Positions 7,584 to 13,387 of a stretch of DNA of 13,387 nt are shown here, one piece after another; the first letter of the stretch is position 1, and each line of letters opens with the position of its first letter. The position numbers and the translations under genes are program-made. Origin of the DNA: an uncultured Clostridia bacterium (GTDB lineage: Bacteria > Bacillota > Clostridia > Oscillospirales > Acutalibacteraceae); the NCBI GenBank assembly GCA_945224895.1, contig CALYNW010000002.1, forward strand, positions 1 through 13,387, in the 5' to 3' direction. Below the pieces are notes generated by a model, which did no database searches, was not told the origin of the DNA, and saw only the letters and a list, made by a program, of their open reading frames with translations.

Positions 7584-8333
7584 TTAAAAATCTTCTCCCT
7601 GCATCATTTCAATGCCTGTTACGGGAGTAATTGTTCCTGTGCTTTCAGATGCAGGAATTATTATTGTTTCATCGGTAATATCTACTCCGGTCATACCGAT
7701 TTTAACGGTTACATCACCCTTCATTTCACCAAGGTCATATGTTTTAACCGTCTTTCCGTCAAGCTTAACCGTTTCATATGTAAGCTTTTCCTTTTTGTTC
7801 TCAGGATTTTCAAATTCAAGACGTGTATATTTTTTATCATCATCTGTCTTATAGCTTACGCTTAATTTTGTTTCCAGGTCATTATAATACGGAAGAACTA
7901 TCTTAACAGACACCTTACGCTTTTTAGGCTTTTCGGTTGTTGTCTCTGTTGTTGTTTTTTCAGTTTCCTTTACGGCTTCTTTATCTGCTGAGGTTGTTTT
8001 ATCAGAGGAGCCGTTTGAATTTTTGACAGATGATGAAGTCTTGTTCTTGGAATTCGATTTTGCCGTTGTTGTTTTCTTTGTGCTTTTTTTAGTTGTTTCC
8101 TTACTGCTGCTCTCAGCGTAGCTACTGCTTTCCTCTGATTTTGAGGACTCACCGTCAGTTGACTCCTCTGTTACAATTTCGGTAACAACCTTGCCTTCCT
8201 TGTCGGTTACCTCTTCTCCGTTTTCGTCAGTTACGGGAATAGTTACAACTGTGTCCTTGTACTCCTTTGAAGCACAGGCAGACAAAGCAAAAATCATTGA
8301 TAAAACCATTAAAACAGCTAATATTTTTTTCAT
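7584..8333 (-). CDS. Secreted lipoprotein with Ser/Thr/Lys-rich linker, unknown function
   Basis: A 249-residue lipoprotein. The signal peptide is clear: MKK, a hydrophobic core, then the lipobox LSAC with Cys20 as the lipidated residue, so it is anchored to the outer face of the membrane. Residues about 22-50 are acidic and hydrophilic with a (T)xVTDxxGxxVT repeat-like pattern, about 50-130 are a low-complexity Ser/Thr/Lys/Glu linker, and about 135-249 form a beta-rich domain starting KKRKVSVKIVLPYYNDLETKLSV, which I do not recognise. The linker suggests a domain held away from the membrane through the cell wall. Start ATG 8333 has AAGGTGA 5 nt upstream; a GTG at 8342 would overlap that site. 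It is the last gene of the operon, 18 nt after nadE, which is an odd partner for a surface protein. Confidence 0.8.
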   Translation of the reverse strand: MKKILAVLMVLSMIFALSACASKEYKDTVVTIPVTDENGEEVTDKEGKVVTEIVTEESTDGESSKSEESSSYAESSSKETTKKSTKKTTTAKSNSKNKTSSSVKNSNGSSDKTTSADKEAVKETEKTTTETTTEKPKKRKVSVKIVLPYYNDLETKLSVSYKTDDDKKYTRLEFENPENKKEKLTYETVKLDGKTVKTYDLGEMKGDVTVKIGMTGVDITDETIIIPASESTGTITPVTGIEMMQGEDF

Positions 8334-8351
8334 AAGTATCACCTTTACATT

Positions 8352-10247
8352 TTAAATAAAACAGTTATATGAAGCGTCGCTGGGCATTCTCCAGTCACCT
8401 CTCGGACTAAGCGAAACAGAGCCTACCTTAGGAGAATCGGGAATACAGGAGCGCTTAAACTGACTGATAAAAAATCTTTTCATAAATACGCCAAGCCACA
8501 TATCAACGGTTACCTTATCATACTTGCCGTCGAAGGCTTTAACTGCAAGAAATGACAGCTTCTCCTTATCAAAGCCAAAGCGTACAAAATTGTACAAGAA
8601 GAAATCGTGAAGCTCATAGGGACCGATATTATCCTCTGTCTTTTGTGCAATTTTACCGTTTTCATCAGGAGGAAGAAGCTCCGGAGAAACAGGTGTATCA
8701 AGAATGTCATAAAGAATATCGGCAGTAGCCTTATCGCTGAAATCAGCCACATACTTTACAAGATATCTTACAAGGGTTTTGGGTACCGAAGCATTAACAC
8801 CATACATTGACATATGGTCGCCGTTATAGGTACACCAGCCCATAGCAAGCTCACTTAAATCACCTGTACCTACAAGCAATTTACCGTGCTTATTCGCCAT
8901 ATCAAAAAGCACCTGAGTACGTTCTCTTGCCTGAGTATTTTCATAGGTTATATCCTTAACGCTTTCATCGTGCTCAATATCCTTCATATGCTGAATACAA
9001 GCATCCTTAATACTGATTTCCTTATAGGTTACGCCAAGTGATTTCATAAGGTCAAGAGCGTTTTGATACGTTCTGTCGGTAGTACCGAAGCCCGGCATTG
9101 TTATACCTAAAATATCGCTGTTAGGTCTGCCCAAAAGCCTCATTGCCTGTGCACACACAAGCAACGCAAGGGTAGAATCAAGTCCGCCTGAAATACCTAC
9201 GACTGCACCTCTTGAGCCTACATGCTCGATACGCTTTGCAAGTCCTGCCGCCTGTATTGAGAAAATCTCCTTGCATCTTTCACGCCTGCTGTCATTATCA
9301 GAGGGTACAAATGGATGAGGGTCAACAAAACGATATTTCAAATCGTTGCTTTCATTTTCTACTGCATTAACGGAAAAGCCTATTTCATCACTTCTATTTT
9401 CAAAGGACATATTACTTTGCCTTTGACTGTTAAGCTTTTCAATATCTATATCGGCACAGGTTAAAACGCTTTCTCTTGTAAATCTTTCTCCCTCTGCAAT
9501 AACTGCACCGTTTTCGGCAACAACAGTAGCACCGCTGAAAACAAGGTCGGTTGTGCTTTCAAAAACAGATGCACCGGCATATACATAAGCACAAATACAT
9601 CTTGCAGACTGATTTGAAATAAGACTACGTCTGTATTCAGCCTTAGAAACGTATTCATCACTTGCAGAAAGATTAATAATAACATTTGCACCGTGACAGG
9701 TAAGCCTACCGCTTGGAGGACAGGGCACCCACAAATCCTCACAAAGCTCCGCACCTAAAACTGCACCGCCACCTAAATCAAATATCTGCTGACCTATCAT
9801 TGTATCAAAGCCACAGAAATTTATTGGCTGGCAGGATTTAAATTCATCACCCGATGCAAACCAGCGTTTTTCGTAAAACTCATTATAATTTGCCAAATGA
9901 ATCTTTGGAACTATTCCCAGTATTTTACCGTCAAGAATAATTACGGCACAGTTATAAAGGCTGTTATAAAACGGTACAGGCATACCGACAGCAACGCAAA
10001 TATCCTTACCCTTTGTGTAATTTACAATTTCAGTCAAAGCCTTCTGTGAGGAGCCTTGAAGAGCCTTTGTAAAGAATAAATCGGCACAGGTATAGCCTGT
10101 TACTGAAAGCTCGGGAGTTACAAGAAGCCTTACATCCTCATTGCAAGCCTTATCAATGGCTTTTATAATTTTGGCTTTGTTAAAATCGGGGTCAGCCACC
10201 TTCAGCTTTAGTGATGCCGAAGCGACTCTGAAAAATCCATAATTCAT
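8352..10247 (-). CDS. nadE: Glutamine-dependent NAD+ synthetase
   Basis: A 631-residue two-domain enzyme that makes NAD+ from deamido-NAD+, ATP and glutamine, the last step of NAD synthesis. Residues 1 to about 290 form the nitrilase-like glutaminase: the triad is Glu46 (TPELSVTGY), Lys115 (VPKIHLANYNEFYE) and Cys169 (GAELCEDLWVP), near the positions known in M. tuberculosis NadE (52, 121, 176). Residues about 325-631 form the ATP pyrophosphatase-type synthetase with the P-loop GISGGLDST (351-359), the TGDLSELAMGWCTYNGDHMSMY stretch and the C-terminal FKRSCIPDSPKVGSVSLSPRGDWRMP. Both domains are intact, so it can use glutamine directly. ATG 10247 has GGTGA 4 nt upstream. It lies 37 nt after the epimerase homologue and 18 nt before the lipoprotein, in one operon. 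Confidence 0.97.
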   Translation of the reverse strand: MNYGFFRVASASLKLKVADPDFNKAKIIKAIDKACNEDVRLLVTPELSVTGYTCADLFFTKALQGSSQKALTEIVNYTKGKDICVAVGMPVPFYNSLYNCAVIILDGKILGIVPKIHLANYNEFYEKRWFASGDEFKSCQPINFCGFDTMIGQQIFDLGGGAVLGAELCEDLWVPCPPSGRLTCHGANVIINLSASDEYVSKAEYRRSLISNQSARCICAYVYAGASVFESTTDLVFSGATVVAENGAVIAEGERFTRESVLTCADIDIEKLNSQRQSNMSFENRSDEIGFSVNAVENESNDLKYRFVDPHPFVPSDNDSRRERCKEIFSIQAAGLAKRIEHVGSRGAVVGISGGLDSTLALLVCAQAMRLLGRPNSDILGITMPGFGTTDRTYQNALDLMKSLGVTYKEISIKDACIQHMKDIEHDESVKDITYENTQARERTQVLFDMANKHGKLLVGTGDLSELAMGWCTYNGDHMSMYGVNASVPKTLVRYLVKYVADFSDKATADILYDILDTPVSPELLPPDENGKIAQKTEDNIGPYELHDFFLYNFVRFGFDKEKLSFLAVKAFDGKYDKVTVDMWLGVFMKRFFISQFKRSCIPDSPKVGSVSLSPRGDWRMPSDASYNCFI

Positions 10248-10284
10248 ATTATCACCATATTATTAACAGTATGTATACAGAGAA

Positions 10285-11160
10285 TTAAATCATTGTTATT
10301 TTAAATTTGAAAGAAACAGTTTCCCCTGCATCAAGAACTGTCATTCCTCTTTTATGCTCAAATATACCGTCCTCGTCAAGACAGCTTGAAATACCTGTCC
10401 AAGGCTCAAGGGCAACAAAAGGAGCATTTCCAACGGCAGACCATATAAGAAGATTTCTCATATCCTGAAATTCTATCATAATTCCCCTGCCGTTTTTGCC
10501 GATTAATGTTGCCGACTTTGCAGGGCAGCTTTCAAAAATCAAAGCGTCGTTTTCTTCAAAAAGACTGTGTTCAAGATTAAGAACAGAGCCTCCCTGCATA
10601 ACATCATATTTTTTACTCGTGTCAACAAGTCCGCTGTGATGGTCCGGCCTTAAGCAAGGCTCGGTTATATTTTTATCAAAAATAACCTTGTAATCCTCAA
10701 ATGCCTCATCATTATCAACGGGACAGTTAAAGGCAGGATGACCGCCTATTACAAAAGGCAATTTTTCATTTCCCGTATTAGTTATTATATACTCATTTGT
10801 AACAGTATCACCGTTAATGGTATATTTAATTTTCAGCTCATAGTCAAACGGAAACTGTTTTTTTGTCTCCTCTGAGCTTTTTTGGATAAAGGTTACACTG
10901 TTTTTGCACTTTTCAAAAACATCAAAAGGATTAATTCTTGCTACACCGTGGCGCTTCATATTACATTCCTTACCAAAAGCAAAGGATTTTCCGTCGGGAA
11001 TAACACCTGTAATGGGAAAGCAAACAGGAGCCTGTCCTGCCCAAAAATCAGGATTACCCTGCCAAAGATATTCTCTGCCGTCCTTTTTCAGAGAATTAAG
11101 CTGTGCACCCTCTAAGCCTAAAACAGCACTGCTTTCTCCGCTTGTAATTGTAAACTGCAA
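10285..11160 (-). CDS. Aldose 1-epimerase family protein, LacX-like
   Basis: A 291-residue galactose mutarotase-fold protein of the LacX type; it should interconvert anomers of a sugar or sugar derivative in the cytoplasm, but the substrate is unknown. Marks are LEGAQLNSLKKDGREYLWQGNPDFWAGQAP near the N-terminus, then His71 (KRHG), His141 (IGGHPAFN) and Glu252 (ALEPWTGI), which match the family's substrate-binding and catalytic His, His and Glu. No secretion signal. I chose the TTG at 11160 because GGAGTGA lies 5 nt before it; a GTG at 11169 would add 3 residues but overlaps that ribosome site. It is the first gene of the operon with nadE and the lipoprotein. No galactose genes are nearby, so a housekeeping role is plausible. 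Confidence 0.88.
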   Translation of the reverse strand: MQFTITSGESSAVLGLEGAQLNSLKKDGREYLWQGNPDFWAGQAPVCFPITGVIPDGKSFAFGKECNMKRHGVARINPFDVFEKCKNSVTFIQKSSEETKKQFPFDYELKIKYTINGDTVTNEYIITNTGNEKLPFVIGGHPAFNCPVDNDEAFEDYKVIFDKNITEPCLRPDHHSGLVDTSKKYDVMQGGSVLNLEHSLFEENDALIFESCPAKSATLIGKNGRGIMIEFQDMRNLLIWSAVGNAPFVALEPWTGISSCLDEDGIFEHKRGMTVLDAGETVSFKFKITMI

Positions 11161-11165
11161 ATAAA

Positions 11166-11172
11166 TCACTCC
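11166..11172 (-). promoter_or_regulatory. Ribosome binding site deciding the TTG start of the LacX-like gene
   Basis: GGAGTGA on the minus strand is 5 nt before the TTG at 11160, the same spacing as at mazF and the lipoprotein gene. The GTG at 11169 lies within it. Confidence 0.65.
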
Positions 11173-11182
11173 AATCTTTTTT

Positions 11183-11211
11183 ATTATAGCTTATATAAAG
11201 TTACAATGCAA
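11183..11211 (-). promoter_or_regulatory. Promoter of the epimerase-nadE-lipoprotein operon
   Basis: On the minus strand, TTGCAT (11206-11211), a 17-nt spacer and a perfect TATAAT (11183-11188). Transcription would start about 5-10 nt before the ribosome site. Confidence 0.82.
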
Positions 11212-11213
11212 TA

Positions 11214-11242
11214 TTGAAAATATATAACTTATGGGTTACAAT
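11214..11242 (+). promoter_or_regulatory. Promoter of the acidic-protein gene
   Basis: TTGAAA (11214-11219), a 17-nt spacer and TACAAT (11237-11242). Its -35 is only 2 bp from the -35 of the divergent epimerase promoter, so the two RNA polymerase sites are back-to-back and may compete. Confidence 0.78.
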
Positions 11243-11277
11243 ATACGAAAGCAAAAAAGATGTTTAAGGAGACTATT

Positions 11278-11853
11278 ATGAATATTGACGAATTTATTGA
11301 CGACGCTATTTTTTCGGAAAATGAAACTCATAAATGCTTTTACACTTTAATTTGGGACAGCTTCAAGGAAAGCGGATATGTAATAACAGATGAAGAAGGT
11401 TACGAAATTGATGCTATTATAAAGGCTGTTTCTCTGCAAAATCTTTTAGGTGAATTTGTTTACAGGCTTTATGATGAGGTAAACGAAACAGGCTTCGAGG
11501 ATATACTTGACTACTGCGAATCGGCAGGCTTTAGCGAAGATGAAATATTAAACTACTGTCAGGGAAACGAAAATATAGATGTAGACGAGGACGATTTTGA
11601 GCTGACTGTCAAAAATGCTCTTGACTATTTTACCGAAATAACGGCAGACAAAATGCTTGAAGAATTTTCAGCTGACGATTTATTTGATTGTATGTTTACC
11701 GCAACCTATGCCTTTGAACAGGATTTTACATTTGACTTTGAGGATTCCGAGGAGCTTCAGGCTTTTGTTGAAACAAACCACGAACAGCTTGATAATTATA
11801 AAGAGGAATATCCGTCGGTAATGAGTTGGATTGAAGGCGGTATGATTTGCTGA
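11278..11853 (+). CDS. Very acidic protein of unknown function
   Basis: A 191-residue protein I do not recognise. It is very rich in Asp and Glu with few basic residues, has no signal peptide or membrane helix, and looks largely helical and cytoplasmic (FIDDAIFSENETHKCFYTLIWDSF, then LLGEFVYRLYDEV). Scattered Cys (DYCES, NYCQG, FDCMF, terminal C) show no metal-site spacing. A repeated feel is seen in GFEDILDYCESAG against GFSEDEILNYCQG. The ATG at 11278 is chosen because AAGGAGA lies 5-6 nt upstream; an ATG at 11260 would place that site inside the gene. It stands alone between its own promoter and terminator, next to an unrelated operon. The acidity could mean a nucleic-acid mimic or partner-binding protein, but nothing in the sequence proves this. 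Confidence 0.8.
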   Translation: MNIDEFIDDAIFSENETHKCFYTLIWDSFKESGYVITDEEGYEIDAIIKAVSLQNLLGEFVYRLYDEVNETGFEDILDYCESAGFSEDEILNYCQGNENIDVDEDDFELTVKNALDYFTEITADKMLEEFSADDLFDCMFTATYAFEQDFTFDFEDSEELQAFVETNHEQLDNYKEEYPSVMSWIEGGMIC

Positions 11854-11884
11854 TTTTCAGCTGATAAACACATAATAAAAAACG

Positions 11885-11918
11885 AAAACGGCAGAATATA
11901 TTTTTGCCGTTTTTACAT
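11885..11918 (+). terminator. Rho-independent terminator of the acidic-protein gene
   Basis: A 9-bp stem (11885-11893 with 11905-11913, AAAACGGCA type), 11-nt loop, with T-rich sequence built into and after the right arm. It isolates the gene from the XRE regulator. Confidence 0.85.
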
Positions 11919-12017
11919 TTTAAAGCTCATATAATTAGTTTTTAAAGGTGTTCTACTTTCCGTAGGGTGACTTTTTTATCGGCACATATTACATTTGTGT
12001 TAAAGGATGTGATATTT

Positions 12018-13025
12018 ATGGATAACAAAAAGATAGGAAGCTTTATTTCCGAACTAAGAAAAGAAAAAGGAATGAATCAAAAGGAATTAGCCGAAAAGCT
12101 ATTTGTAACAGATAAAGCTGTAAGCAAATGGGAAACCGGCAGAGGTATACCCGATGTATCAATTCTTGTATCTTTATCAGAGGTTCTTGGTGTAAGTGTT
12201 GGTGAACTGTTAAACGGTGAGCGTTTGCCGAAGCAGGAAAGCAATGATAAGCAAATAATAAAAAGGCTAAAAATAAAAAAATATGCAAAACTGATTATGG
12301 AGCTTATAATCACCATTGTCTTTGCATATCAAATATATATTTTCTATTTTACATTTCAACAATATAAAAATGTTCTTGATTTTTATTTACATAAAAACGA
12401 AATCAGTTTTTTAAGTATATGCTCATTGATTTTTATAGGGGCATTTATTATTTGGACTGTTACAGTCGTAGTGAGTGTTGCATTAAAGAAAAAAGCTTCT
12501 GTTTTGAAAGCTATAATAATTTGCATGTCATTTTCTTTTGTGATCGGCTGTTCAATAGAAATGGCACAAATGGATGATAGCAAAATTATTGAGATTTTTG
12601 ATACTCCTGTTGATACTGTCAATTACGTAGACTATACCGCTTTCTTTAACAATAAATACGAAACACAGATAACAATAAAAGATACAAACGATATAATCAT
12701 CGAAAATTACTCGGCATACTTTGACGGCATCGGTGATGAATACAATATTGTTTATACAGATTGTGTAACTGCAAACAGTTATGACGTTGTAAAGATGTAT
12801 TATGAGCAAAGAAAGCCCATAAGAACTAATAATGCTACTTGGAATGAAATTGAAGAATCAATGTGTAACAAAATGGAAATAACTGATGGATATTACATAA
12901 CCGGACTTTATGGTAAAAACAGTATTTCACTTTGCTTTGTAAAGGATAATTCTTATTTTGAAATAGAAATATCGAATTCAAGCATCAATGATGAAAGATT
13001 AATCAATCAAATTAAAAAGCTGTAG
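12018..13025 (+). CDS. XRE-family regulator with three membrane helices and an outer domain
   Basis: A 335-residue membrane-bound DNA-binding protein. Residues about 6-66 are a classic XRE (Cro/CI-type) helix-turn-helix (GSFISELRKEKGMNQKELAEKLFVTDKAVSKWETGRG), with KAVSKWETG as recognition helix. A charged linker follows, then hydrophobic helices at about 92-113, 130-155 and 162-180. Residues about 185-335 form a hydrophilic, Asn/Asp-rich domain with no family I know; an odd helix count places it outside the membrane. This layout suggests a one-component sensor: the outer or membrane part receives a signal, the HTH binds DNA. ATG 12018 follows AAAGGA at a rather long distance (about 10 nt); an upstream ATG at 11967 would add 17 residues without HTH homology. 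No clear promoter is seen. Its A/T-rich codons and lone position fit accessory DNA. Target genes are unknown. Confidence 0.85.
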   Translation: MDNKKIGSFISELRKEKGMNQKELAEKLFVTDKAVSKWETGRGIPDVSILVSLSEVLGVSVGELLNGERLPKQESNDKQIIKRLKIKKYAKLIMELIITIVFAYQIYIFYFTFQQYKNVLDFYLHKNEISFLSICSLIFIGAFIIWTVTVVVSVALKKKASVLKAIIICMSFSFVIGCSIEMAQMDDSKIIEIFDTPVDTVNYVDYTAFFNNKYETQITIKDTNDIIIENYSAYFDGIGDEYNIVYTDCVTANSYDVVKMYYEQRKPIRTNNATWNEIEESMCNKMEITDGYYITGLYGKNSISLCFVKDNSYFEIEISNSSINDERLINQIKKL

Positions 13026-13040
13026 TTTATAGCAAAAAAT

Positions 13041-13059
13041 CTTGTCACAGGTTCGAGCC
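13041..13059 (+). repeat. Conserved end tag, copy 1
   Basis: This 19-nt tag is identical to 13298-13316 and lies 15 nt after the XRE stop codon. It contains GGTTCGAGCC, the core typical of a tRNA T-arm. The bases on its left are unlike those left of copy 2, so here only the end of a repeat unit is present. An 11-nt AT-rich spacer (13060-13070) separates it from the full unit. Confidence 0.8.
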
Positions 13060-13070
13060 TATTTTATTAA

Positions 13071-13316
13071 GTGGGAACAACAGGGCTTTCAGAGTAACTA
13101 ACCTGCTACGAAACAGTCCCCTGAAGATTCCCCCACAGTGTGGGGAAATGTCACGTAGTGACAAAGGGGGACGTGGATGTTAGCCTGTTTCTCCCAAATT
13201 CGTTTTTGGGGAGAGGAGGAGCAACGGAGCGAGTGAGCCAATAGCTTTTGAAAAAAGCTGTTGCGAACGATACAGAGTTTGTGACGACGAGGAGCAGCTT
13301 GTCACAGGTTCGAGCC
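13071..13316. repeat. Structured intergenic repeat unit, full copy
   Basis: A 246-bp gene-free unit bounded by a 17-nt start tag (13071-13087, repeated at 13371-13387) and a 19-nt end tag (13298-13316, repeated at 13041-13059). It is much richer in hairpins than the rest of the window: GTCCCC/GGGGAC (13116-13121/13167-13172) closes a branch holding CCCCAC/GTGGGG (13131-13136/13140-13145) and TGTCAC-GTA-GTGACA (13149-13163). Next come TCTCCCAAA against TTT..GGGAGA (13190-13214), an 11-bp stem with one wobble (13239-13249/13253-13263), and TGTGAC/GTCACA (13280-13285/13301-13306). It resembles, from memory, the high-copy palindromic intergenic repeats of gut Clostridia. Whether the DNA or its RNA is the working form is unknown. 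Confidence 0.75.
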
Positions 13317-13330
13317 CTTTATACTCATTG

Positions 13331-13369
13331 AATATAAAAAAGACACCGCAAGGGTGTCTTTTTTATATT
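13331..13369. terminator. Perfect 17-bp bidirectional terminator hairpin between repeat units
   Basis: Stem 13331-13347 pairs perfectly with 13353-13369 around a GCAAG loop. Both sides carry A6/T6 tracts next to a GACACC/GGTGTC core, so it works as a terminator on either strand. It sits in the spacer between the end tag at 13316 and the next start tag at 13371. Confidence 0.85.
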
Positions 13370-13370
13370 G

Positions 13371-13387
13371 GTGGGAACAACAGGGCT
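13371..13387. repeat. Start tag of the next repeat unit, cut by the window edge
   Basis: Identical over all 17 bases to 13071-13087, exactly 300 bp further on. The unit is cut off here, so the array probably continues beyond the window. Confidence 0.75.

Noticed and set aside
11919..12017. Promoter for the XRE gene using TATAAT at 11930-11935
   Set aside because: No acceptable -35 lies 16-18 nt upstream; the region there is the preceding gene's terminator stem.
13041..13316. CRISPR array
   Set aside because: Repeats occur only twice at about 257-300 bp, spacers are not uniform, and no cas genes are present.
13298..13316. tRNA gene
   Set aside because: Only a T-loop-like core is present; there is no acceptor stem, anticodon arm or D-arm, and the T-stem pairs poorly.
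13184..13387. Open reading frame through the repeat unit (translates as SNGASEPIAFEK... and VTGSSP)
   Set aside because: It has no start codon or ribosome site, follows a stop at 13181, runs through hairpins and a terminator, and reads like the spurious proteins often predicted in such repeats.

Overview
The window looks like chromosome from a low-GC, endospore-forming, anaerobic gut-type Clostridia, probably Oscillospiraceae/Ruminococcaceae. The grounds are a sporulation sigma-factor end, a cotJAB spore-coat pair, a flavin reductase-rubredoxin fusion typical of anaerobes, an intracellular GH51 arabinofuranosidase, and G(G)GTGA or AGGAG ribosome sites with some TTG starts. The family placement is inference; no rRNA or species marker is present.

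Layout. (1) 1-234: 3' end of a SigG-like sigma factor on the + strand, with a strong hairpin terminator. (2) 245-2792, minus: a PAP2-family phosphatase and a PutP-type Na+/proline symporter, each with its own TTGA(C/A)-N17-TAAAAT promoter and with a terminator between them. (3) 2816-6462, minus: a tightly packed four-gene operon, dUTPase -> EamA-type exporter -> flavin reductase/rubredoxin (Hrb-like) -> GH51 arabinofuranosidase, behind a clear promoter. (4) 6465-6872, minus: a MazF/EndoA-type endoribonuclease with a TTG start and no antitoxin gene beside it. (5) 7059-7504, plus: cotJA-cotJB, overlapping by 4 nt, with no cotJC after them. (6) 7584-11211, minus: a three-gene operon, LacX-like aldose-epimerase homologue -> glutamine-dependent NAD+ synthetase -> Ser/Thr/Lys-rich lipoprotein. 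(7) 11214-11918, plus: a very acidic protein of unknown function, driven from a promoter back-to-back with the epimerase promoter. (8) 12018-13025, plus: an XRE-type DNA-binding domain joined to three membrane helices and an outer domain. (9) 13041-13387: no gene, but a structured repeat with conserved end tags, whose next copy starts at the window edge.

Most genes are ordinary housekeeping, transport or sporulation functions. The least explained parts are the right-hand repeat array, the acidic orphan protein, the membrane-bound XRE regulator and the nadE-linked lipoprotein. I see no convincing new defence or mobile system. The repeat array is the best candidate for something not covered by standard annotation.
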